Shown: positions 1 through 8,758, numbered from the stretch's first letter. The stretch: DNA of 64,000 bases from an uncultured Sphingobacteriales bacterium (GCA_937991535.1 CALKHN010000003.1:62001-126000), one strand, 5' to 3'. The notes: generated from the sequence alone by a model not told the origin. Translations and numbers: made by a program.

Positions 1-1
1 A

Positions 2-127
2 GGCATTCAAAACGTGCAAATCGTTGCGGGCGGAAAAGAGGCAAAGGTTTTTCAACTTCCCCCACTAAGGAGAGAAGTGAAAAGCAACAATTCAAACGAC
101 AAGCCCGACAGCACAAACGTAAATTGA
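2..127 (+). CDS. C-terminal end of an unidentified protein (partial)
   Basis: An open frame enters from the left edge and stops at TGA 125-127, giving 41 residues that start GIQNVQIVAGGKEAKVFQL and end in a polar, Asn/Asp/Lys-rich tail. The hydrophobic-then-polar pattern looks like a real C-terminus rather than random sequence, but it is too short to assign a family. The following 1.27 kb holds no convincing gene, so this would be the last gene of the upstream unit. Confidence 0.4.
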   Translation, partial: GIQNVQIVAGGKEAKVFQLPPLRREVKSNNSNDKPDSTNVN

Positions 128-157
128 AGCACTATAATAACACAACCTGGAAACTTT

Positions 158-222
158 TTCTTCCCGGCGGGGTTCACAGCCTGGGCAATGGGTGTAGAGT
201 AAGACCCCGACGAATGGAAGAA
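158..222. repeat. Palindromic intergenic element, copy 1
   Basis: Begins TTCTTCC and ends GGAAGAA, with inner complementary arms GGGGT and ACCCC around a conserved centre GCCTGGGCAATGGGTGTAGA. The same element recurs at 853 and 1027. Similarity to copy 3 continues about 80 bp further right, through CTCATTGCTTAACTTT and GTCGCATGGTCG, so the repeated unit is larger than the palindrome. Confidence 0.7.
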
Positions 223-768
223 TGATTAAATTTTTGCTTGCAGAACTTCTCATTGCTTAACTTTTCCCAGCGCCAGGTCGCATGGTCGCCCCGCGATGGA
301 CTTTGATGCAGCGCCCGGCGCGAATTCAAAATCACTACTTCAATTACTCAGTGGGTTGCCGGTTTTGTAATTCGACTACAAACGAGTGCCAGGCAGATAC
401 ATTAGATGTAAGCATGACAAGCAGTGGTACAATGCCCGGCATTGGTACTATTGTTCATCATCATTTCTTCTGCTTATCTTATAATGCACAAGCGAGACGC
501 TTGCGCCTGCGTGGAAGTCTTATTTCTAAATTTGTTTGAATGCCAAATTCCCCAATATGATAGTAAAATTGAAATAATAATACCAATAATAAATTCAGTA
601 GTCATATATTTCCGTTTTCCAAGAATATAGGCTTGAAGATAAATAATGTGATTCCAAATATACAAAACCAATTTCCTTAAATTCTACTACCTAATGCTCC
701 CGATGCTCCAAGCAATGAACAAATTGTGTGTCTGTTTCACTTTGCTCAATAACGCAGACCCCATGTTG

Positions 769-900
769 GCGCAAGAATGAGGCATGGCATTGTGTCTGGC
801 CTTCTTGTGCCATATTTATGAACTATGTTTTTAACCAATTAATCCTTTCTTTTTCTTCCCGGCAGGGGTCTTCACGGCCTGGGCAATGGGTGAAGAGTGA
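769..900. repeat. Direct repeat, left copy (includes truncated palindromic element)
   Basis: About 132 bp nearly identical to 943-1074 (offset 174 bp), with a few substitutions and one 1-bp indel. The right part (853 onward) is the palindromic element seen at 158 and 1027, but here the right arm is lost after GTGAAACC at about 903. Confidence 0.8.
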
Positions 901-942
901 AACCTAGTTACACCGGAGTTTGCACCATAAATCCCCATATTA

Positions 943-1093
943 GCGCAAGAATGAGGCATGGCATTGTGCCTGGCCTTCTTGTGCCATATTTATGAACTAT
1001 GTTTTTAACCAATTAATCCTTTCTTTTTCTTCCCGGCGGGGTCTTCACAGCCTGGGCAATGGGTGTAGAGTGAGACCCCGATGAATGGAAGAA
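943..1093. repeat. Direct repeat, right copy with complete palindromic element
   Basis: 943-1074 repeats 769-900. The palindromic part, 1027-1093, is the best formed copy: TTCTTCC pairs with GGAAGAA, and CGGGGTC plus TCAC pair with GTGA plus GACCCCG with one bulge. This is the shape of a REP- or MITE-like element able to fold as a hairpin. Confidence 0.75.
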
Positions 1094-1397
1094 TGATTAA
1101 ATTTCCCGAAAGGACGTCTCATTGCTTAACTTTCCCCTGCGCCAGGGTCGCATGGTCGTCCCGGCGCGACTTGCTTTCTCTCAACGCTGATTTAATAAAC
1201 ACCCTCGCCTTATGCCCAATTCTACCCCGAACCCTGAAATGAGTGACACAACGAACGCCGATAGTAGCACCGGAGTTTGCCCCATAAATCCCCTCTTCCC
1301 ACATTTGCGCCGGAAATACCAAAATCCGCGATCGCAGACCTTTATTGCCTCCCATTTCGTAATTTCGCGGCTTCCTATACTTTGATATATACAATTC

Positions 1398-3620
1398 ATG
1401 GAAACAACAGTTGAAACAGCCGAAAAATTAGGACTGCGACCGGAAGAATTTGAGATGATCAAAAAGATACTGGGCCGCACCCCCAATTTTACCGAATTAA
1501 GCGCTTACTCCGTCATGTGGAGCGAGCATTGCAGCTATAAAAATTCTATTAAATGGTTGAAAACACTTCCCCGCGAAGGCGCCAAACTGCTGGTAAAAGC
1601 CGGCGAGGAAAATGCGGGTCTGGCCGATATCGGCGACGGCTGGGGCGTAGTGTTTAAAATTGAAAGCCACAACCACCCCTCGGCTATTGAGCCCTTCCAG
1701 GGCGCGGCTACAGGTGTTGGCGGTATTCACCGCGATATTTTTACGATGGGAGCAAGGCCCATTGCAGCATTGAACTCTCTTCGCTTTGGCAATATTGAAG
1801 AAGAAAAAACACAGCATCTCGTTAACGGCGTAGTGCATGGCATTGGCCATTATGGCAACTGCTTTGGCGTGCCTACCGTGGGCGGCGAAATATATTTTGA
1901 AGATTGCTATCACACCAACCCCCTGGTGAACGCCATGAGCGTGGGCGTGGTGAGGGCCGGACAAACCGTGAGCGCCACCGCTGAAGGGAAAGGCAATCCT
2001 GTGTTTATTGTGGGTTCCGCAACGGGCAAGGATGGTATGGGTGGGGCGGCATTTGCTTCGGCCGATATTACAGAAAGCAGTGTGGAAGATCTTCCTGCCG
2101 TGCAGGTAGGCGATCCCTTCCAGGAGAAAAAATTATTGGAAGCCTGCTTAGAACTTATTCCAACCGGCGCCTTAGTAGGTATGCAGGATATGGGCGCGGC
2201 CGGCATCATTTGTTCTACGGCCGAAACCAGTGCCAAGGGCGGCGTGGGTATGCGCATTGACCTGGATAATGTACCTACACGCCAGCAAGGCATGAAAGCC
2301 TGGGAACTGCTGCTGAGCGAAAGCCAGGAGCGCATGTTGCTGATCGTTAAAAAAGGAAGGGAAGAAGAAGTACTGCATATATTTGACAAATGGGATCTGC
2401 CCTGCTCGCAGATCGGTGAAGTAACGGATGGGGGTGTGCTGCAGTTTTATATGCATGGAGAACTGGAGGCTGAAATGCCTGCTGAGAGCCTGGTACTGGG
2501 TGGCGGCGCACCGGTGTATGAAAGGGAATACCGTGAACCAAAATATTTTACGGAGATCAAAAAGTTTGATCCGGCTTCTGTACCTGTACCGGAGGATTTG
2601 AAAGCCGTGGCTGAAAAAATTATCACCATCCCCAATATCGCTTCCAAGCGCTGGATATATACGCAGTACGACAGCATGGTGGGTACGGGCAATACTTCCA
2701 CCAATGCGCCCAGCGATGCGCCGGTGGTAAAAGTAAAGGGAACTACCAAGGGACTGGCGGTTACAACAGACTGCAACAGCCGCTATGTTTTTGCCGACCC
2801 GTTTGTGGGGTGTATGATCGCGGTAAGCGAAGCGGCAAGGAATATTGTATGCAGCGGCGGAACACCCCTTGGCGTTACCAACTGCCTTAATTTCGGTAAT
2901 CCTTACGATCCCGAAGTATATTACCAGTTTGTATATGCCATTAAGGGCATGAGCGAAGCCTGTAAAAAATTTGATACACCCGTTACCGGCGGCAACGTGA
3001 GCTTTTACAATCAAAGTCCCGAAGGAGCGGTGTACCCCACACCAACCATTGGTATGGTGGGTTTGCTGGAGGATATTGGTGATAAAATGACGCTGGATTT
3101 TAAACAGCCCGGTGATTTGATTTACTTAGTAGGACAAAGCAGGAATGATATAAACTCCTCAGAATATATTCACAAATTACACGGTGTGGAATATTCACCC
3201 GCCCCGCATTTTAACCTGGAGGAAGAATACCGCTTACAGCAGGCCGTTAGTGAACTGATCAAAAGCGACCTGATTGAGTCTGCGCACGACATCAGCGAAG
3301 GCGGACTTTTTGTAACGCTCAGCGAAAGCGGGTTTAACCGCGAACTGGGCTATAATGTTCAAACCAATGAAGCATTCAGACCGGACGCTTTCTGGTTTGG
3401 CGAAGCACAAAGCAGGGTAGTGGTTTCCGTTAGCGCGGTACAGGGCAACGCGGTGGAAACAAAATTGAAAGCGCTGAACATTCCCTTTGAAAGACTTGGT
3501 GTGGTTACCGGGAGTGAAGTAGTTGTGGACGGAGAAAGCTGGGGCGATATAAAACAGTGGAAGGAAAAATACGATACGGCTATAGAAAAATATATGCAAT
3601 ATGAAGAGCAGGCGATTTGA
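1398..3620 (+). CDS. purL: Phosphoribosylformylglycinamidine synthase subunit PurL
   Basis: FGAM synthetase, fourth step of purine synthesis: converts FGAR, ATP and glutamine-derived ammonia to FGAM in the cytoplasm. The 740 residues match the small (Bacillus-type) PurL, which works with separate PurS and PurQ; neither is in this window. Visible signatures are WSEHCSYKNS (His44 region, catalytic in the family), ESHNHPSAIEPFQGAATGVGG-type ATP-binding segment near residues 89-109, and a second AIRS-like half with GGNVSFYN near 535. ATG 1398 is chosen because it gives the usual N-terminus (a short helix before LGLRPEEFEMIKKILGR). No Shine-Dalgarno sequence is present. The last 20 bases overlap the next gene. 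Confidence 0.96.
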   Translation: METTVETAEKLGLRPEEFEMIKKILGRTPNFTELSAYSVMWSEHCSYKNSIKWLKTLPREGAKLLVKAGEENAGLADIGDGWGVVFKIESHNHPSAIEPFQGAATGVGGIHRDIFTMGARPIAALNSLRFGNIEEEKTQHLVNGVVHGIGHYGNCFGVPTVGGEIYFEDCYHTNPLVNAMSVGVVRAGQTVSATAEGKGNPVFIVGSATGKDGMGGAAFASADITESSVEDLPAVQVGDPFQEKKLLEACLELIPTGALVGMQDMGAAGIICSTAETSAKGGVGMRIDLDNVPTRQQGMKAWELLLSESQERMLLIVKKGREEEVLHIFDKWDLPCSQIGEVTDGGVLQFYMHGELEAEMPAESLVLGGGAPVYEREYREPKYFTEIKKFDPASVPVPEDLKAVAEKIITIPNIASKRWIYTQYDSMVGTGNTSTNAPSDAPVVKVKGTTKGLAVTTDCNSRYVFADPFVGCMIAVSEAARNIVCSGGTPLGVTNCLNFGNPYDPEVYYQFVYAIKGMSEACKKFDTPVTGGNVSFYNQSPEGAVYPTPTIGMVGLLEDIGDKMTLDFKQPGDLIYLVGQSRNDINSSEYIHKLHGVEYSPAPHFNLEEEYRLQQAVSELIKSDLIESAHDISEGGLFVTLSESGFNRELGYNVQTNEAFRPDAFWFGEAQSRVVVSVSAVQGNAVETKLKALNIPFERLGVVTGSEVVVDGESWGDIKQWKEKYDTAIEKYMQYEEQAI

Positions 3621-4410
3621 TAGATTAGTCTTATTGCTTTCATTTTTTTTCCCTGCATGCAATACTGCTCCCGGAAATAGCAATAGTGCTGAGGAGGCAA
3701 CCCCATCGGTAACCATAGCGAAATTGCAGCAGGCAGTAATAGCAAAGCCCGACTCTGCCGGCCTTCGCTATCTTTTGATGGATGCACTGCTGGCAGACAA
3801 CCGGTTTAAAGACGCGCTTGTACAAAATGATACCCTGCTGGCCACTGACAGTTCAAATGCCGGATTGTGGTACAGACGCGGAGCCATTTTTTTGCAGAGC
3901 GGAGATACGCTTAGCGGCATCACCGCGTTGAAAAGATCTGTAGAGCGGGCGCCCATGTTCGCGGAGCCTTTATTACAATTGTCGGCAGTATATGCCAACC
4001 AGTTAAAGCCGGAAGCGCTTACCATTGCCGACAGGATCATTAGTCTTGCGGAGGAACCTCGTGTGGCTTCGCAGGCAAGGTTTATTAAAGGGTTGTATTA
4101 TTCCAATATCAACAATAAGGAAAAGGCCCTTGAAGCATTTGATGAATGCATTAAAAACGATTACACTTTTTTGGAAGCTTATATAGAGAAGGGGCTGCTG
4201 CTGTACGATCTGCAAAATTATGCTGAGGCATTAAAAGTATTTGAACGGGCCATACAGGTGAGCAATACCTTTGCCGAAGCCTACTATCAGGCAGGCAGAT
4301 GCCTGGAAGCGCTGGGAAATAAGGAGGAAGCAAAGTTGTATTATCAAAAAACACTTGGACTGGATAAAGGTTTTACAGCCGCAGGGGAGGCTTTGGAAAG
4401 AGTGAAGTGA
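3601..4410 (+). CDS. TPR-repeat lipoprotein
   Basis: 269 residues. The N-terminus is a lipoprotein signal (basic MKSRR, hydrophobic core, FFFPAC with lipidated Cys20), so the protein is probably anchored in the envelope. The rest is four to six tetratricopeptide repeats, for example AGLWYRRGAIFLQSGD, ARFIKGLYYSNINNKEKAL, LEAYIEKGLLLYDLQN and AEAYYQAGRCLEALGNKEEA, ending near residue 265. TPR proteins of this kind bind other proteins; no partner can be named. The start codon lies inside the end of purL (20-nt overlap, different frame), implying translational coupling although the functions look unrelated. Confidence 0.85.
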   Translation: MKSRRFDRLVLLLSFFFPACNTAPGNSNSAEEATPSVTIAKLQQAVIAKPDSAGLRYLLMDALLADNRFKDALVQNDTLLATDSSNAGLWYRRGAIFLQSGDTLSGITALKRSVERAPMFAEPLLQLSAVYANQLKPEALTIADRIISLAEEPRVASQARFIKGLYYSNINNKEKALEAFDECIKNDYTFLEAYIEKGLLLYDLQNYAEALKVFERAIQVSNTFAEAYYQAGRCLEALGNKEEAKLYYQKTLGLDKGFTAAGEALERVK

Positions 4411-4414
4411 AAAA

Positions 4415-4442
4415 GCTGTCAGCCCTCAGCCGTCAGCTTTGA
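4415..4442. repeat. Heptamer tract (CAGC family)
   Basis: Four units in strict 7-bp register directly after the lipoprotein stop codon: GCTGTCA, GCCCTCA, GCCGTCA, GCTTTGA. Same family as tracts at 26149, 32397 and 62430. Confidence 0.75.
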
Positions 4443-4556
4443 ATAGTACAAGGAACGAGCATTCATCAACGTAAAGATGCGGTCTGACCCTCCTGATGTC
4501 GGGTGCCGACTGCATCTTCCTCCATTCAAGCGTTCATGCTTTCGTCAGTGGCTCCT

Positions 4557-4639
4557 TATACCCTGCAACCTGTACCCTGCCCCCTGTAACCTGTAACTTG
4601 CAACCCGAATCATCTCAAATATTAAATTTCCAATTTCAA
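4557..4639. repeat. Heptamer tracts (ACCCTGCA family, then AATTTC family)
   Basis: Seven units from 4557: TATACCC, TGCAACC, TGTACCC, TGCCCCC, TGTAACC, TGTAACT, TGCAACC. After a 6-bp spacer, four A/T-rich units from 4612: ATCTCAA, ATATTAA, ATTTCCA, ATTTCAA. The tract sits between two convergent genes. Confidence 0.8.
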
Positions 4640-4645
4640 ATCCGT

Positions 4646-5734
4646 TCACTCTTTCCGCTTAAACCGTATGGTTCCGCTCAACTTTTCTGTAGAAGTAATA
4701 TATACTTCATGGCGTTTACCGCCCACCGTTACAACCATTAATGCGGTATTGGGAGGAATAGCACCCAGGTTATCGGCATACATTACCAGTTCGTTTTCTT
4801 CTCGCGTAGTATCCAGTTTAATTTTCAGGGAAAGCGGTTTATCTGATAAGCGGTGATGCGACAGCAATAACTTGTTGTTGTAAAAAACAGAGATGGTATC
4901 GCCGTCAATCTCTCCATTATCGTAAAAGTCTACCTTAAACTCCCCATCTGTAGGGATCTCTATGACTTTTAAAATGTTTTTGCTTCTTTTGGCATATCCC
5001 GGAAGCACCGGAGCTGTAATATCGGGTAGCTCAGACCTAGTGGTGCCCTCCACCTTCTGGGCTTTTGGAACAATGGTTTCTTTACCGGGAGTTGCGGCTT
5101 TGGGCGTAGTATTATTCTTTTTTGCAACAGGTGGGTTTTTCTTAGGCGCAGGCTTTTGGGTGGCGCCTGAACCCGGTTTGTGTTTGCCAGCAAGATTTTG
5201 CCGGGTAATGGTTTTTTGTTTTGCCATTGACGGCGTGGTTTTTTGGGGTTGAACTTTCCGGGGCGCAACCCGGGTAAGGGTCTTTCTCTCCAGTTCGGTA
5301 CTGCCTACCCCGCAGCCATCGGGACGATATCCTCTCCAACGACCTACTAATTTTTCCGTACTGCCCTGCTTTAAAAAAGTAAGTATATGTGTTTGCAAAC
5401 AATCGCCCCAGTTGGGTGGTGTGTTGCCTTTGATTCGTTCTTCTTCATTTACCACCACCGACTTGCTCGAAGCTTCATAACTGCCTTCCAGACGGCAAAT
5501 CACATAATATCTTTTTTCGGGATAATTAAAATAAGAATAAGAATACCCGCTCACCTTATCGCCCTTGATATAGAGCTCCAGCACGTACTCTGTTTCTCCT
5601 TCCATGGCAACAACATTGCCTGCCGAATTGAACGAACCACGCCATTGACCATTGAGATCCTGGCTTATACCCTGATAACTTCCCAATAATAAAATGAACA
5701 CAAACCATCCTTTCATTGCATGCAAAACTTTCAT
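4646..5734 (-). CDS. Secreted hypothetical protein with K/P/T-rich linker
   Basis: 362 residues with a signal peptide (MKVLHAMKGWFVFILLLGSYQGISQ, cleavage likely after ISQ). Residues about 26-150 form a beta-rich domain beginning DLNGQWRGSF, typical of small lipocalin-like or export-associated Bacteroidota proteins. Residues about 155-240 are a low-complexity Lys/Pro/Thr/Ala linker. The last 110 residues are a second beta domain with DFYDNGEIDGDTISVFYNN and ending in RFKRKE, a module often seen at the C-terminus of Chitinophagaceae surface proteins. Function unknown. It faces thrS divergently across about 100 bp. The internal ATG at residue 7 is an alternative start. Confidence 0.75.
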   Translation of the reverse strand: MKVLHAMKGWFVFILLLGSYQGISQDLNGQWRGSFNSAGNVVAMEGETEYVLELYIKGDKVSGYSYSYFNYPEKRYYVICRLEGSYEASSKSVVVNEEERIKGNTPPNWGDCLQTHILTFLKQGSTEKLVGRWRGYRPDGCGVGSTELERKTLTRVAPRKVQPQKTTPSMAKQKTITRQNLAGKHKPGSGATQKPAPKKNPPVAKKNNTTPKAATPGKETIVPKAQKVEGTTRSELPDITAPVLPGYAKRSKNILKVIEIPTDGEFKVDFYDNGEIDGDTISVFYNNKLLLSHHRLSDKPLSLKIKLDTTREENELVMYADNLGAIPPNTALMVVTVGGKRHEVYITSTEKLSGTIRFKRKE

Positions 5735-5801
5735 AAAGCAAAAATAAACTCAATACTAAGGAAATACCCCTATGAAATGAAATGATACGCCAATAGTTCG
5801 T

Positions 5802-5809
5802 TAAATTTG
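5802..5809 (+). promoter_or_regulatory. Candidate -7 box for thrS-infC
   Basis: TAAATTTG matches the Bacteroidota -7 consensus TAnnTTTG exactly, 32 bp before the thrS start. No clear TTTG -33 element at the usual spacing. Transcription would begin near 5816. Confidence 0.5.
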
Positions 5810-5840
5810 CACTCTTTTTAAGGAACTGGAGGAATTACTT

Positions 5841-7769
5841 ATGGTGAAAATTACTTTTCCGGATGGCGCGGTACGGGAATATCAACCGGGCACTACCGCA
5901 TTGGATATTGCAAAATCTATCAGTGAAGGACTGGCAAAAAAAGTACTGGCTGCGGTGGTAAACGGGCAGGTATGGGATGCTACACGTCCTGTTTATGATG
6001 ACAGCACATTAAAATTATTAACCTGGAATGAAGCGGAAGGAAAATCCACTTTCTGGCATTCCTCTGCGCATTTATTGGCCGAAGCGGTGGAGTCGCAGTT
6101 TCCCGGTGTAAAGTTTTGGGTAGGTCCGCCTGTTGAAAACGGTTTTTACTATGATATGGACCTGGGCGACAGGAAAGTAAGTGAAGAAGATTTGGCAGCC
6201 ATCGAAAAAAAAATGTCGGAGCTGGCGAAGCAGGGCAATCCCTATGTGCGTAAAGAAATTTCAAAAAAAGATGCGCTACAATATTTTGAAGAAAAGGGCG
6301 ATGAATACAAGCTCGACCTGCTGCAAAACCTCGAAGACGGCAATATCACTTTTTACACCCAGGGAGCATTTACCGATTTGTGCCGCGGTCCGCATATTCC
6401 CCAAACAGGGTTAATAAAAGCCATCAAGCTTACCAATATTGCCGGCGCCTACTGGAAAGGCGATGAAAAAAATAAACAGCTTACCCGCATATACGGCATC
6501 ACTTTTCCCAATCAAAAAGAATTAGATGAATACCTGCAAATGCTGGAGGAAGCAAAAAAGAGGGATCACCGCAAGCTGGGTAAAGAACTGGGTATTTTTG
6601 CCTTTGATGATGATATTGGACCGGGCCTGCCTTTGTGGCTGCCCAATGGAGCAATTGTTATTGAGGCGCTCGAAAAATTAGCCAAAGACACAGAAGAAAG
6701 GGCAGGTTATAAAAGAGTGGTTACGCCGCACATTGCCAAAGAAAACCTGTACCTCACCAGCGGACATTTGCCCTATTACCAGGATAGCATGTATCCGCCT
6801 ATGGAACTGGATGGCACCAAATACTACCTGAAGGCGATGAACTGCCCTCACCATCATAAAATATTTGCTGCTGAGCCCAAAAGCTATAAGGACCTTCCTT
6901 ACCGTTTGGCCGAATACGGAACCTGCTATCGGTACGAGCAGAGCGGGGAACTGTTTGGCTTGATGCGGGTGCGTTGCCTGCACATGAACGATGCGCACAT
7001 TTACTGTACCAAGGAACAATTTTATGAAGAGTTTAAGTCGGTAAATGAGATGTATCTTAAGTACTTTAAGATTTTTGGAATTGATAAATATGTGATGCGG
7101 CTTAGTTTACACGATGCTTCTAAGTTGGGTAAGAAATATGTGGATGAGCCGGAATTATGGAAAGAAACGGAGGCATTGGTGAGAGATGTGCTGGTGCGTA
7201 CCAATACACCTTTTGTGGAAGTGCAGGATGAAGCCGCTTTTTACGGCCCTAAAATTGATGTGCAGATATGGAGTACCATCGGACGGGAATTTACTTTGGC
7301 AACCAACCAGGTAGATTTTGCACAGGGCAGGCGTTTTAAGCTGGAATTCACCAATAAGGATAATGCACCCGAAATACCGCTCATCATTCACAGGGCGCCT
7401 TTGGGAACCCATGAACGCTTTATAGGGTTTTTGCTGGAACACTACGCAGGCAAATTTCCGTTGTGGCTGGCACCGCTGCAGGTGAAGATTTTACCCATCA
7501 GCGACAAGTTCATGGAATATGCACAAAATGTTTTGGAATCGTTGAAAAATGCAGATATTCGTGCTGAGATTGACGACAGACCTGAAAAGATAGGCAGAAA
7601 GATACGAGATACCGAACTGGCAAAGGTACCGTATATGCTGGTTGTGGGAGAGAAGGAAGTAAAAGAAAACATGGTGGCGGTAAGAAGGCAGGGGAAAGGC
7701 GATATGGGCTCAAAACCGGTTGATGATTTTATTAAAGAAACGGTTGATGAAATAAAGAACAGGGAATAG
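5841..7769 (+). CDS. thrS: Threonine--tRNA ligase
   Basis: Charges tRNA-Thr. 642 residues, standard full-length class II enzyme: TGS domain (1-62), second additional/editing domain with HSSAH (73-77) and CRGPH, catalytic core with NCPHHH, motif 2 around YRYEQSGELFGLMRVR, motif 3 GTHERFIGFLLEHY, and C-terminal anticodon-binding domain from about residue 540. The ATG at 5841 is preceded by GGAGGA (5828-5833), one of the few plausible Shine-Dalgarno sequences in the window. infC lies downstream in the same direction, separated by about 200 bp that include a 12-unit heptamer tract. Confidence 0.97.
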   Translation: MVKITFPDGAVREYQPGTTALDIAKSISEGLAKKVLAAVVNGQVWDATRPVYDDSTLKLLTWNEAEGKSTFWHSSAHLLAEAVESQFPGVKFWVGPPVENGFYYDMDLGDRKVSEEDLAAIEKKMSELAKQGNPYVRKEISKKDALQYFEEKGDEYKLDLLQNLEDGNITFYTQGAFTDLCRGPHIPQTGLIKAIKLTNIAGAYWKGDEKNKQLTRIYGITFPNQKELDEYLQMLEEAKKRDHRKLGKELGIFAFDDDIGPGLPLWLPNGAIVIEALEKLAKDTEERAGYKRVVTPHIAKENLYLTSGHLPYYQDSMYPPMELDGTKYYLKAMNCPHHHKIFAAEPKSYKDLPYRLAEYGTCYRYEQSGELFGLMRVRCLHMNDAHIYCTKEQFYEEFKSVNEMYLKYFKIFGIDKYVMRLSLHDASKLGKKYVDEPELWKETEALVRDVLVRTNTPFVEVQDEAAFYGPKIDVQIWSTIGREFTLATNQVDFAQGRRFKLEFTNKDNAPEIPLIIHRAPLGTHERFIGFLLEHYAGKFPLWLAPLQVKILPISDKFMEYAQNVLESLKNADIRAEIDDRPEKIGRKIRDTELAKVPYMLVVGEKEVKENMVAVRRQGKGDMGSKPVDDFIKETVDEIKNRE

Positions 7770-7776
7770 GGGAGGA

Positions 7777-7860
7777 GAGAGGGGAAAGGAGAGAGGTGAG
7801 AGGGGAAAGGTGAGAAGAGAGAGGAGAAAGGTGAGAGGGGAAAGGTGAAAAGTGAGAAAC
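7777..7860. repeat. Twelve-unit purine-rich heptamer tract
   Basis: Twelve consecutive 7-bp units without a break in register: GAGAGGG, GAAAGGA, GAGAGGT, GAGAGGG, GAAAGGT, GAGAAGA, GAGAGGA, GAAAGGT, GAGAGGG, GAAAGGT, GAAAAGT, GAGAAAC. Almost all purine on the plus strand. It begins 7 bp after the thrS stop codon, in the thrS-infC spacer. Confidence 0.9.
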
Positions 7861-7966
7861 AGCGCAACGATAACAGCTCATTCATATCAGCTAAACAGAT
7901 TATTTCAAATTTTAACAATAACGATTAAAACCTCCCTGAAAAGGAGCATCACTTTAAAAATTGTAA

Positions 7967-8551
7967 ATGGCATTTCCACAACGACCGCAATTTCCCAGGG
8001 GTAATTTCAACCCCCGTTTCAGAAAAGAACAACAGCAGGAGCATCGCACGAACCACATGATAAGAGTGCCTCAGGTAAGACTGGTAGGCGATAATGTGGA
8101 GGTGGGCGTGTATTCTATCCAGGATGCGTTAAAGCTTTCTATTGAGCAGGGACTCGATCTTGTAGAAATTTCTCCCAATGCCGATCCTCCTGTGTGCAGG
8201 ATCATTGATTATAACAAATTCCTGTACGAAAAGAAGAAGAAGGAGAAGGAAATGAAAGCCAACTCCAAAGTTTCTGAGGTTAAGGAAATACGTTTCACAC
8301 CTAATACAGACGAGCACGACTTTAATTTTAAAGCCAAGCATGCCGAAGATTTTTTGAAGGATGGCAATAAAGTAAAAGCATACGTTCAGTTTAAAGGCCG
8401 CGCTATTATGTTTAAGGAGAGAGGCGAATTGTTGCTCCTTAAGTTTGCGGAAAGACTGAACGAAATAGGCGCTCCTGAAGGGTTGCCTAAACTGGAAGGT
8501 AAAAGGATGATGATTATTTTTGCTCCTAAAAGCCAGAAGAAGAAAAAGTAG
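7967..8551 (+). CDS. infC: Translation initiation factor IF-3
   Basis: 194 residues; binds the 30S subunit and checks initiator tRNA pairing. An N-terminal basic extension (MAFPQRPQFPRGNF) precedes the IF3 N-domain (IRVPQVRLVGDNVEVGVYS to about residue 95), a Lys-rich linker (YEKKKKEKEMKANSK) and the C-domain (KEIRFTPNTDEHDFNFK to the KSQKKKK end). A TAA stop (7964-7966) lies in frame immediately before ATG 7967, so the rare-codon starts known for infC in other bacteria are excluded here. rpmI and rplT, which usually follow infC, are not present in the next 20 kb. Confidence 0.96.
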   Translation: MAFPQRPQFPRGNFNPRFRKEQQQEHRTNHMIRVPQVRLVGDNVEVGVYSIQDALKLSIEQGLDLVEISPNADPPVCRIIDYNKFLYEKKKKEKEMKANSKVSEVKEIRFTPNTDEHDFNFKAKHAEDFLKDGNKVKAYVQFKGRAIMFKERGELLLLKFAERLNEIGAPEGLPKLEGKRMMIIFAPKSQKKKK

Positions 8552-8587
8552 TTAATGTGTTTGTAAACAGCAAAGTACGCTACGAAG

Positions 8588-8624
8588 TCACAAAGCCACA
8601 AAGTTTTCCTTTGTGGCTTTGTGG
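8588..8624. terminator. Hairpin after infC
   Basis: Left arm 8588-8603 and right arm 8609-8624 pair over 15 of 16 positions around a 5-nt loop; each arm is two copies of CACAAAG/CTTTGTG at 8-bp spacing. It starts 37 bp after the infC stop codon. No long T run follows, so it may act as a transcript 3-prime-end stabiliser rather than a classical terminator. Confidence 0.6.
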
Positions 8625-8758
8625 CAAAATCATCAATTAACGAAATATGAATTGCAAGTATTGAAGTAATTTTTCATGCTTCGGGCTGCCATTAACATTT
8701 TCTTTTATACTGCGGAATATTTTTTGAATAGCTTCGTTATCATTTTTTACATACAATA

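Larger units (their letters stand above)
128..1397. other. Gene-poor 1.27 kb region with repeats
   Basis: No open frame here looks like a gene. The largest content is repeated DNA: three copies of a palindromic element (158-222, 853-about 903, 1027-1093), a longer direct repeat (769-900 and 943-1074) and a short shared segment containing ACCGGAGTTTGC at about 912 and 1270. A minus-strand frame at 474-671 encodes a possible short membrane segment (MTTEFIIGIIISILLSYWG), but its far end is made of a repeat-like palindrome (CAAGCG-AGA-CGCTTG, 489-503), so I treat it as a doubtful or broken fragment. Confidence 0.6.

Noticed and set aside
474..671. Small minus-strand membrane protein
   Set aside because: Has one plausible hydrophobic segment, but the C-terminus is encoded by a repeat palindrome and there is no supporting start context; left as a doubtful fragment.
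1376..1384. Promoter -7 box for purL (TATACTTTG)
   Set aside because: One base too long for TAnnTTTG and it would leave a leader of under 10 nt; too weak to list.
2172..3014. 280-codon minus-strand open frame inside purL
   Set aside because: Lies entirely antisense to a clear purL; composition is that of a shadow frame and it has no recognisable protein pattern.
7777..7860. Possible CRISPR array
   Set aside because: Period is 7 bp with no spacers; no cas genes in the window.
8588..8624. Heptamer tract after infC
   Set aside because: The CACAAAG copies are spaced 8 bp, not 7; listed as a hairpin only.
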